NCBI GenBank assembly: GCA_963205105.1
Contig: CAUJJW010000364.1
Coordinates: 1-64,000, forward strand
Reading direction: 5' to 3'
DNA length: 64,000 nt
Source: Verrucomicrobiota bacterium
GTDB lineage: Bacteria > Verrucomicrobiota > Verrucomicrobiia > Limisphaerales > CAIMTB01
Made by a program: the position numbers and the translations under genes. This document shows positions 34,488 through 41,974 of the stretch, piece by piece; within the stretch, counting starts at the first letter, position 1; each line of letters starts with the position of its first letter. Below the pieces are notes generated by a model. It was not told where the DNA came from, searched no databases, and worked only from the letters and a program-made list of their open reading frames with translations.

Positions 34488-35190
34488 CGCGGATTAGGGC
34501 CCTCCCCCCCGGAACCATTGAGCTCGGGGAGAATCACGCATCAAAGGTCACGGTGTGTCTAACGCCGGCACCCTGGCGACAAACAGAGAGCTGTCAAGAC
34601 AGCATATCCATATCCCTCTTGTTCCCAGCATGTTGCATACTAAACTCGATCAAGGGCGACGAAGCCGTTGCTGCCAAAGCCCGAAGACCCCAAGGGCCCC
34701 CGACAGCAGCCAGCCGGTGCTCCCAGCATCCGGAACGTTGGAAACGGAGTTCTTCACGACAATGTTGTCGATCAGAAGATTGTAGCGATCGAACACATGG
34801 GTCGCTGCCGGCACCTCAAAGATGATATCCAACCAGCCCATCCCAGCCTGGGCCGAAGGCCCAGGAAGCGTTGCCCCGAAGTCTGCCGAGGGCTGAAGGC
34901 CCGACCCATCGGTGGAACGGGCTTTCAGCCCTCGGATTTCGGTGAAACCGCTGACCTGGGCCGTTGGCCCAGGCTGAGGTAGGACGGGCCGTTGGCCCTG
35001 GCACCCGGCTGGCTCACGCCTCACGGAGGGATCCTTCCATTCTGTCCAGACGCGGATCTCCATGTGCCGCGCATCCGTCGAAGCGGGCGTCTCGCCCCTC
35101 GGAATACCCGGTTCATCGGCCGTGACCTGGTCGATTTCGAACCGGTGGCTCTCCAGGCCGCTTCGCGTTCTTCCAACGCCGGAGAGGCTG
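34488..35190. other. Gene graveyard and dispersed repeats
   Basis: No intact gene. It contains the VPDSG-CTERM tail (34650-34845), a block of repeated palindromes (34846-35010) such as GCCTGGGCCGAAGGCCCAGG and a GGGCTTTCAGCCCT motif, and a further GACGCCC-type element (about 35075-35105). The long open frame on the minus strand is a chance joining of these pieces. Confidence 0.6.
34650..34845 (-). pseudogene. 3' remnant of a VPDSG-CTERM surface protein gene
   Basis: Read on the minus strand the frame ends with LLIDNIVVKN, SVSNVPDAGST, a hydrophobic helix (WLLSGALGVFGLW) and a basic tail QQRLRRP before the stop. This is the tripartite VPDSG-CTERM sorting signal (motif, TM, Arg cluster) known from Verrucomicrobiota, here with VPDAG. 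Upstream the coding similarity ends at a block of dispersed repeats, so the gene's 5' part has been lost or displaced. No start codon or signal peptide is present. Confidence 0.7.
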
Positions 35191-35577
35191 TCAGGGCTTG
35201 CGCTCTTTCGATTCGGCGGCGGCGATTTCGTCCCAAGACGGAGCGCGCCAAACATGCAGGCCTTTTCTGCCGCGGGAGCCGAGGAACCGTCCGTCGCGGG
35301 AGAATTCGGTACGCGCAAATTGCGATCCCTGGCCTTCCAGCGTCAGCAACGCCTCTCACAGGTTCGCGTCCCACACTTGGACGACCTCCATGCCGTCGCT
35401 GCCAATGCCCGTCTCATGCAGGAGGTCCGTCAGTCGAAGCGTCTGACTGGTTTCCTCGCGGGCCAGACGCGACGTGGCCAGGCAACGAAGCTCCTCGTAA
35501 ACCAGGGGCAGCAATTCGTTCCCCGCACGGCCGCCACCTTGATCCAGCCTCTCGATCAGCACCGTGACGTCGCTCAT
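35191..35577 (-). pseudogene. Deletion fusion of ECF sigma-factor head to WD40-kinase tail
   Basis: From ATG 35577 the minus strand encodes MSDVTVLIERLDQGG, ELLPLVYEELRCLATSRLA, then TSQTLRLTDLLHET, the N-terminal 55 or so residues of the planctomycete/verrucomicrobial ECF sigma family that is normally followed by a Ser/Thr kinase gene. Without a break it passes into VVQVWDANL, a stop (TGA at 35356-35358), then in the same frame EALLTLEGQG, FSRDGRFLGSRG and WRAPSWDEIAAAE before the final stop. That ending is the standard C-terminus of WD40-repeat kinases of those phyla. A large deletion has joined the two genes; the TGA is most simply a GGA-to-TGA nonsense change of a Gly codon. Confidence 0.85.
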
Positions 35578-35810
35578 ACCCGAAGCCTACCCCTCGGCGC
35601 ACTCTGTTGGAAAGCAGGCTGCCACGGGCAAAGGGGTTCGTTCTCACTCTTGTAGAGTGGAGTCCATACCCAAGGTGATGTCGCGTCGCCCAAAGGACCC
35701 GGGACCCGTGTCTTTACTCCTGCCCCTCACACGTTCGCTGGCGAGCCATTCGCACACAGAATGCGGCCCTCACATTTACCAAAGTGAGAACCGCTCCCTT
35801 TTCGTGGTTC

Positions 35811-36905
35811 TCAGCGATTCCGCCGCCGGATGGACTTCGGTTTTGGCTGGATACAGAGATGAGGGTCGGCGCCGATGGTGGCGCAGAGTTCGCGGACGAC
35901 CTGCTCGCGTTCGGCCAGATTGGCCGTGTTGAAGCGGAGGAAGAAGGGACGCTGTGCCCAGTCGAAGGGCTCGGGTGCCTTTCCGTGAATGTAGTAAAGC
36001 AGGGCCGCGAAGTGCACCGCCGCGGTCCCGTCCCGCGCCATCAGGCCGCGCAACAGGCTTTGAACGATTTCGGGCGGATGGAACTCCGCCACCTCGTCCA
36101 GCGCCTCGCTCAGGCCCGTGCCCATCTCGGACTGCTCCAGGGCATGGACCAGGGAATCGATGCGCTGCCGTTCCGTCACCAACTCAGGCGCATGGGCGCA
36201 CACGGCCAACCGAATCTTCGCGTCGCCCAGGGCCAGTGCTTCTTTCAGTGCCTTCTGCGCCCTCTTGGAATGGAGGGCCGCCAACGCCTGGATGTCCCGC
36301 CAATCATTGAGCCGCCGGTCCATCAGAAGGCTTTCGATGCGCTCCAATTCTTCCGGAGTCGCCTCCTTGAGAACCGAGAGGTCGTAGCCAATGCCGTCGT
36401 GCCATTTCTCGTGGGTGATCTCCATGCTCGCCTTGAAGCGGGCCACGGCGGACATGGGGTCGTCGCGGGATGGCTTCCGGACGGCGCCCTCCGCTGGAGT
36501 GAACCGTTCGGGATCAAAACCCTCCGGGGCCGAGCCCTGAGCCGCGTAGCGCGCGGCGTCGGCGGCGCGTTGCTTCGCTTCCAACTCGGCCCGAATGGCG
36601 TCCATGTCCGGCGGTGGCTTCGGTGGATGGGCCGGTTCCAGCACAAAATAATGGCGTTGCGCATCCGTGTATTCGCCGGAGTAGCCGCTGCAATCGCGGT
36701 CGTAAAAGTGGAGCTCCGGCGTCTTGACCCGCGGCCTCGTGGTCACCTCGCGGGCCAGCTTGATGTAGGCGCCGCAAGGAGCGGCGGGAAAGCTGTGGCC
36801 AAGTTCTTCAATCGAGTTTCCGGCGGCCAGCTCGGCCAAAACCAATTCGCGCAGCACAGCGGGAAACTTCACAAACTCCGGCTCGTGTTCCTCGGGAATG
36901 CTCAT
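35811..36905 (-). CDS. Unrecognised protein, last gene of a six-gene unknown cluster
   Basis: A 364-residue soluble protein; no signal peptide or TM. The N-terminal module (about 10-95) has the pattern ELVLAELAAGNSIEELGHSF, a CGAYIKLAR strand and YSGEYTDAQRHYFVLEP, which looks like a compact alpha/beta domain I have seen in hypothetical proteins but cannot name. A Lys/Arg/Glu-rich helix (about 105-125) leads to a helical C-terminal half with repeat-like helix pairs (LNDWRDIQALAALHSKRAQK and following) suggestive of HEAT-like repeats. It starts 16 bp after the 36922 gene, so it is co-transcribed with it. Confidence 0.7.
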   Translation of the reverse strand: MSIPEEHEPEFVKFPAVLRELVLAELAAGNSIEELGHSFPAAPCGAYIKLAREVTTRPRVKTPELHFYDRDCSGYSGEYTDAQRHYFVLEPAHPPKPPPDMDAIRAELEAKQRAADAARYAAQGSAPEGFDPERFTPAEGAVRKPSRDDPMSAVARFKASMEITHEKWHDGIGYDLSVLKEATPEELERIESLLMDRRLNDWRDIQALAALHSKRAQKALKEALALGDAKIRLAVCAHAPELVTERQRIDSLVHALEQSEMGTGLSEALDEVAEFHPPEIVQSLLRGLMARDGTAAVHFAALLYYIHGKAPEPFDWAQRPFFLRFNTANLAEREQVVRELCATIGADPHLCIQPKPKSIRRRNR

Positions 36906-36921
36906 GGGGTGGGATTCCCAA

Positions 36922-38241
36922 TCAACGGGGCTTCGGATCGGTGGGCAGCGGCTCCAGCCCGGTCCATTCCTTCATGTAGTAGCTCGCCACCCGGCAGACG
37001 CTGCCCTGCATGGCCCGGCTTTCCGGCCGGAGACGGGACAGCTCGAGGATCGTCTTGAGCTCGGGCGCGAAATCGCCGTTGGCCTTCTCGCGGAGCGTGC
37101 GCACGGCGACCATCCACGCACTGAAGCGGATCGAGACGTCGGCCGCGCCCTCGTAGGCTGGATCCTCTTCGACCGTCGTGGTGTTCACCTTGCGGATGCG
37201 CTGGGCGATATCCTGGCCGAATCGGGTCACCGACCCGATCCATGCCGGCGACGGAGTCGGCAGGTGCTCGATCAACCGCAACGCTTCGGCCGCCAACTCC
37301 GAGTCCTGCCCGAAGATCAGCTCCTGCATCTCGGCCTCGAAGGTTGGCTTGGCGGTCATTTTGGCGATGGCAACCGCGCGGCGATCTGGGCGGCTTACAT
37401 CCCGGGTGTAAGGAAACCAGGAGGCGAGGGGTCCATCGGCCTTCATGGCGTCGAACTCTGCCTGCTGTTCAGCGGCACGCTGGGCCTGAATCTCCTCAGC
37501 GGTGGGGCCTGGCGGCGGCTCGGCGATCTTCTGCACGCGGAAACGGTAGGATGGCTTCGTGTCCGGCCAGGGAGGATTCGGTGCGGGCGGGCGCGGGCTC
37601 CAGTCGCTCCACTCCAGAAACTCTCGTCCCGGTCGCGCCGGGAGGGGGACAAGAAAGCCCATGACCTGTTCACCGTTCAGCTTGAAGTCGAGCGAACGCT
37701 TGCCGCGCATCGTGAACAGCGCGACCTCGCCGGGCACAATCCAACGGCCGTTCTCCCGCCGTGCGTCCTTGGGGCGCAGAGTGCCGGACTCATGCTTGCG
37801 CCCGGTGTGGTTCACCACCGAGTAGAGCTCCATGGACGACACACCGGTCCCTTGTGCAGGCGGGTGGGTCACGCCGATCGGCAGGCGAAGCTCCACCTCG
37901 AGCGTCAAAGGACGACCGTCAATCTCCGGCGGGATGTCCGCCAGGGACCAGCACAGGCCGGTGATGACCGCGGCCAGGATCCCCAGCACGCCGACCGCCG
38001 CCCCAAACGTCTTCAGATAGCCGGTACCGTTCTGCGGAGCGAGCAACCCGGCGGTAACGAGACCCGTGATCAGGCCGACGATCGCGCCAAGCAGTGCCAG
38101 GCCGATCACGAAATAGCCGGAGCCGCCCTCGAAACTGGACACGCGATACCAGCGCACGCAGGCGTTGCCGATGAAGCCGCCGCCGAGGAGGCCCAGCGCG
38201 GCGGTCGGCAGGGAGATGAGGAAGTAGTAGATCCAGTGCAT
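36922..38241 (-). CDS. Unrecognised membrane protein with large soluble C-terminus
   Basis: A 439-residue protein. Three N-terminal TM segments are visible (about 5-25, 44-66, 80-100), followed by a soluble part of about 330 residues: a beta-rich domain (about 105-235), a Pro/Glu/Ala-rich linker (EEIQAQRAAEQQAEFDAMKA, about 255-275) and a helical end. No catalytic motif or known family is recognised. It is the second-last gene of the cluster: 32 bp after the 38274 gene and 16 bp before the 35811 gene. Confidence 0.7.
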   Translation of the reverse strand: MHWIYYFLISLPTAALGLLGGGFIGNACVRWYRVSSFEGGSGYFVIGLALLGAIVGLITGLVTAGLLAPQNGTGYLKTFGAAVGVLGILAAVITGLCWSLADIPPEIDGRPLTLEVELRLPIGVTHPPAQGTGVSSMELYSVVNHTGRKHESGTLRPKDARRENGRWIVPGEVALFTMRGKRSLDFKLNGEQVMGFLVPLPARPGREFLEWSDWSPRPPAPNPPWPDTKPSYRFRVQKIAEPPPGPTAEEIQAQRAAEQQAEFDAMKADGPLASWFPYTRDVSRPDRRAVAIAKMTAKPTFEAEMQELIFGQDSELAAEALRLIEHLPTPSPAWIGSVTRFGQDIAQRIRKVNTTTVEEDPAYEGAADVSIRFSAWMVAVRTLREKANGDFAPELKTILELSRLRPESRAMQGSVCRVASYYMKEWTGLEPLPTDPKPR

Positions 38242-38273
38242 GGGAGTTTAGAATAAGAACCAGCGGAACGCGG

Positions 38274-39557
38274 TCATGGCAGGTAGGGTCCCTGCTGCGA
38301 CGGCGGTGGCTCGCCCAGCAATTCGCGCAGGACAAGGGTGATGTAGCTCACCAGACTGGAGTCATGGCGGATCAACCGCCGTTGGAGTGCCTTCAAGGCC
38401 GCGAGCACATCCCCCGAGGCGAGCTTCAGATCGGCGATCACGACGAGAATCTCCTCGAACCGTCGGCAGCTCACGATGCGGCCCGGCACGTCGGGCAGCG
38501 GCTCGAACGAAAGCCCGTTCAGGATCTCGATCAGCACGTCCGCCAACCGGGGATCCACGGGCCGGGCTGCACGCGCCATCGCGATCCCGGCGCTTTGCAT
38601 CACAGCCTCCGAGCTTCGCAACGCGGTGACCATGACTTCAAAGGCGTCCGGACGGCGGAGCAGCCGCTCGACGGCGATCGCGCTGCCCGGGCTTCCCAGT
38701 TGGGCAAACGACAAAAGCCGAGGAAGGTCACTCTCCGGCGTGAGCCGCAGGGCCGCCTGAAAATAGCGGAACGCCTCCAGCTGCTTCGGCAGATCCACGG
38801 GCGGCTGGGCGGTGGGAAAACTGATTTCATAGGTCCGCCCCAGGAGCTTGCTTTCCAGTGCGTTCAGTTCGGCCAAGGTTTCGCAGCGGGTGTCGGCCGG
38901 CAGGTAGATGACGTCGCGCTGGTCGAGAACGGCTGTGGTCGGCCAGCGATTCAACCCGTGGCGGCGGACGGTGACACGGGACCACTGCGAGAGCCAGTGG
39001 AGGACCGAGGGCGAAACACCCACGGCGAGGTAGGCCAGCCAGGAGTTGCCGGTATGGCGGCCGTCATCACCGATGGTGCGGGTGACCGTGACGGTGCCGC
39101 AGCGCATGCAGGCTTTGACTCCGGAAAATTCGATCAACACCGCCCGATGAAGTGCGGGATCACAGTCGCAGGCGACGGCCACCTCGCCCAGGTTGGTCTC
39201 CGCCGGTGGATGCTGACCGGAGTAACTCGCGCCACGGACTCTCCGAGGCGGCTCGGCTTCAACCTTTGCCTCGCGAGGCGCTGGCAACGTCGTGCCTGGG
39301 TCATACGCGCCCACTTCGAAGTACTCCCGCATGCGGCCATTCCCGGGGCCGGTGGTCGAATCGAGCGCGAAGTGCAGTCGCTCGGGTGCGCCGTTGTGTT
39401 CCCAGTCGATCCATAGTTCGCGCTGAGCCCAATCCAGGCCCATCCGGCGAACAATGCCCGTCGCCCCAGCGGAATGTGAATGACCGCGTGCATCGGTGAA
39501 GTCGCGGAGCACGCACACGCCGTGGTCGGGCCGAAGATGATCGATGGTCATGGCCAT
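38274..39557 (-). CDS. Unrecognised protein with Cys-rich centre and repeat-like helices
   Basis: A 427-residue soluble protein with three visible parts. Residues about 1-80 are a small beta domain with the pattern GVCVLRDFTDARGHSHSAG and WIDWEH. About 125-165 contain CDCD and CMRCG, a possible zinc-binding pair of knuckles. From about 250 on there are helix-turn-helix repeats (PRLLSFAQLGSPGSAIAVER and following) like HEAT/Armadillo-type counting of subunits. No family name can be given. The cluster neighbours also carry helical C-termini, suggesting they may bind one another. Confidence 0.7.
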   Translation of the reverse strand: MAMTIDHLRPDHGVCVLRDFTDARGHSHSAGATGIVRRMGLDWAQRELWIDWEHNGAPERLHFALDSTTGPGNGRMREYFEVGAYDPGTTLPAPREAKVEAEPPRRVRGASYSGQHPPAETNLGEVAVACDCDPALHRAVLIEFSGVKACMRCGTVTVTRTIGDDGRHTGNSWLAYLAVGVSPSVLHWLSQWSRVTVRRHGLNRWPTTAVLDQRDVIYLPADTRCETLAELNALESKLLGRTYEISFPTAQPPVDLPKQLEAFRYFQAALRLTPESDLPRLLSFAQLGSPGSAIAVERLLRRPDAFEVMVTALRSSEAVMQSAGIAMARAARPVDPRLADVLIEILNGLSFEPLPDVPGRIVSCRRFEEILVVIADLKLASGDVLAALKALQRRLIRHDSSLVSYITLVLRELLGEPPPSQQGPYLP

Positions 39558-39637
39558 GGGAGTGGGATTTGTGGCAAACGAACCGCTATTCGGTCAGCCA
39601 ACGGAGCGGCTTGGGGGCGGTCCATGGGGGACAGATG

Positions 39638-40195
39638 TCAACGGTTGAAAAGGGAAGCGACACCGACATAGACGCTCAGAGCCGCGCCCAACACGAACGT
39701 CATCGCCGCCCCGATGGGAACGGCGGCGAAGGCCGTCAGAGTGGACCCCATGAACCGGTGGGCCCGAAACCATTCCGCGAAGGCTGGCCTGGCTTCGGCA
39801 AGGATGAGGGCGCCCACGACCGCGTTGGCCAGCGCCGCGAAAACAACTCCGAATGAGATGACCGCGACGATGCCGTAGGCGCCCGCACTCGGTCCGGCCC
39901 CGGGGGCGACAAAGCCGCCCACCACTTTGTTCGCGCTGACGAGCAACGCGACGAACAACGCGACATTGACCCGCCCCAGCCACCACCAACCCTTTGCACC
40001 AGGCACAAAGATCGTGGCGTAAGCCAGCGGCACCGCGAGGAAAGGCAAGGCCCACATGAGACGCTCGAGGCTGTCCACGTCGCGAGAGCTGTAGGAGCCA
40101 TGGCGCGAGCAGAAGAGAGACACGGCGGCGGTGAGGAGCGCCATGGCGGCCTCCGGTCCGAGGAGAATTGAGGAGGAACGGCTCATGGGGGTCAT
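39638..40195 (-). CDS. Small integral membrane protein, unrecognised
   Basis: A 185-residue protein from ATG 40195 (MTPMSRSSS). Five hydrophobic segments are visible: about 10-28, 45-62, 72-92, 105-135 (possibly two) and 155-180. There are no charged motifs in the membrane, no signal peptide cleavage and no known family. It sits inside the unknown cluster (80 bp before the 38274 gene, 69 bp after the 40265 gene). Confidence 0.65.
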   Translation of the reverse strand: MTPMSRSSSILLGPEAAMALLTAAVSLFCSRHGSYSSRDVDSLERLMWALPFLAVPLAYATIFVPGAKGWWWLGRVNVALFVALLVSANKVVGGFVAPGAGPSAGAYGIVAVISFGVVFAALANAVVGALILAEARPAFAEWFRAHRFMGSTLTAFAAVPIGAAMTFVLGAALSVYVGVASLFNR

Positions 40196-40264
40196 TTCAG
40201 GCCGACGGTGTGGTTGCATGATCCCGAGTCCCAGGTTTCACGGAAATCCGGGTTCATCGGACCT

Positions 40265-41425
40265 TCATTTCCAAAGCGTGTTTGTCGCAGCTGTTCCGTT
40301 CTGTGCGTCGATGATCACCAACAGCGGTTCGGAAACTTTGTCCGGAACCGGCAGGCGGGTGCCAATGAAGGCCGGAAAGCGAGGGTCGGGGAGGATCTGC
40401 CGCAGGCGGAGCCGGTCGAGGCCGGTGTCGATCGTCCACACAAGCCGGCCGGCGAGGTCCACGCGGGCCACCGCCAGCGTTCCCTTCTGTTCCGATGACG
40501 AAGTGTAAACCAGGAGGAAACCTTCAGGGTTGGAGAGCCGGACGGAATCACGATCCGCGCCGGAGCTGAGAAATGCCGCGCCGGGCAATCCCTCGCCGGG
40601 CACCGGTGAAAGCGAAAGCAGTTCGTAGGCGGACGGCTGCGGGGCCGGCGCGATCGTGCCCCTGAAGAGCTGGCGCACCGCACTGCCCTCGTCGGCGAGC
40701 GTGCCGCGGCGAACCCACGATCCCGGCCGATAGCTCCGCTCGGCGTCTCTCGCTGAGAGCAGTCCAAGCCACTCGTTCGTGGACGGAAACGCGCCTTGGG
40801 TGAGGAAGTCCTCCGGCTTGAGCTCGAATGGATACCGGGCGATCGCGCGGCTGCGATCCACCGGCGACGCCCTGAGGGTATCGGGATCGAGCTCGAACAG
40901 GTGCTGGCGGTCGGGTGACGCGACTCGGAGCCGATCCTCGACCGTCATTCGCCGCGTGTCGTCCCATGATTCGGCAAGCCCGGGATTGGCGCGCCGAAGG
41001 TCCTCTGCGCGGATGATTTTACCAGTCCGGGTATCCACGCCGACCAGACCCTTGATGTGGCACCAGACATACCGACCGTCGCCGCCCAGCAGCTTCATCG
41101 TGCTCGAGTCATTTGCCCTGAAACCACCGCCGATGGGGAGAAGACGGCCAGGTGAACGTTGGTCGACCGGGCAGATAAACACCCCGATGCGAAAGCGGTC
41201 ATTGCCCCCACTGCGGCTCAGCGAGGGAATGTAGGGTTGGAGGGTCTCCATGAGCGTGACGATGTACTGCCCCGTGCGGATGGATGGGCCAAAGGGCGAA
41301 CCGTGGGGAACGCCGATCGAAAGCAATTGAGTGGCCGTGGCGGCGGCGATGACGAACAACAGGACGACGGCGACAAGCATCGTCAGGACCTTCGTGTTTC
41401 GTCGGAGCGGAAAGGGAAGAATCAT
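40265..41425 (-). CDS. Membrane-anchored protein, possibly PA2928-like
   Basis: A 386-residue protein with one N-terminal TM anchor (about 13-33) and a large extracytoplasmic domain. Motifs such as GGDGRYVWCHIKGLVGVDTRTGKI, read in parts, and LAVARVDLAGRLVWTID are beta-propeller-like. Their arrangement reminds me of the PA2928 family of uncharacterised proteins, but I hold that weakly. It begins 25 bp after the 41451 gene, so it belongs to the same transcript. Confidence 0.65.
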   Translation of the reverse strand: MILPFPLRRNTKVLTMLVAVVLLFVIAAATATQLLSIGVPHGSPFGPSIRTGQYIVTLMETLQPYIPSLSRSGGNDRFRIGVFICPVDQRSPGRLLPIGGGFRANDSSTMKLLGGDGRYVWCHIKGLVGVDTRTGKIIRAEDLRRANPGLAESWDDTRRMTVEDRLRVASPDRQHLFELDPDTLRASPVDRSRAIARYPFELKPEDFLTQGAFPSTNEWLGLLSARDAERSYRPGSWVRRGTLADEGSAVRQLFRGTIAPAPQPSAYELLSLSPVPGEGLPGAAFLSSGADRDSVRLSNPEGFLLVYTSSSEQKGTLAVARVDLAGRLVWTIDTGLDRLRLRQILPDPRFPAFIGTRLPVPDKVSEPLLVIIDAQNGTAATNTLWK

Positions 41426-41450
41426 CGCGCGGGTAGGTTTCGGCCGGAGT

Positions 41451-41783
41451 TCAGCGGATGTTGATGAAGCCGCCCTGATCGTCGATTTCCGCCCGACATC
41501 CCGGCGCCTTCTGGCGAATCACCTCGTCGGCGATGCGACGCAGGATTTCGGTGCGGCGGGCCGCGGCCCAGCGGTGATGACGGGTCCACTCGGCCTCGGT
41601 ACCGACGCCGATGGTGGCCACGGTGTCGCCGCCACCGAATTCCCAGTAGCAGGCAAGCATCCCAGAAGTGTCCCGGTAGGTCACGGAACCGCATGGGCCG
41701 GCGCCTCCGATGTCCACACTCCAGTCCCGGCTCCTGGTTCCGAGGCCGAAGGTGCTTTTCAGGGCTTCAACAATGCGCGTCAT
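41451..41783 (-). CDS. Small protein, unrecognised, first gene of the unknown cluster
   Basis: A 110-residue protein from ATG 41783 (MTRIVEALKST); the longer frame to 41882 lacks support. It has a beta-rich first half (WSVDIGGAGPCGSVTYRD, LACYWEFGGGD) and a helical second half (RRTEILRRIADEVIRQKAPG) ending in a strand GGFINIR. No signal, TM or known family. It is divergent from the WD40-histidine kinase gene, so the 190-bp gap between them should contain the cluster promoter. Confidence 0.6.
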   Translation of the reverse strand: MTRIVEALKSTFGLGTRSRDWSVDIGGAGPCGSVTYRDTSGMLACYWEFGGGDTVATIGVGTEAEWTRHHRWAAARRTEILRRIADEVIRQKAPGCRAEIDDQGGFINIR

Positions 41784-41974
41784 GACAGTGGATGTATTGC
41801 GACGGTCTTTCGGTGAACCGTTGCAGTGCGAGATCGTTGGGTAACCGGCGGGCGGGACGGAATCGGACTTTGGTCGGAACAATGTTCATCCCGTGAGCCG
41901 GTGGTTTCTGACTTTCGTCCGAGGCAGCCAGTTTCGCGTCGTCTGCGGCGCCCCGCTTGTCTAACTAGTTGCCG

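Noticed and set aside
35356-35358. Selenocysteine codon (in-frame TGA in an organism with selC)
   Set aside because: It lies in a deletion-fusion relic where homologues have Gly (GGA to TGA); no SECIS-like hairpin follows.
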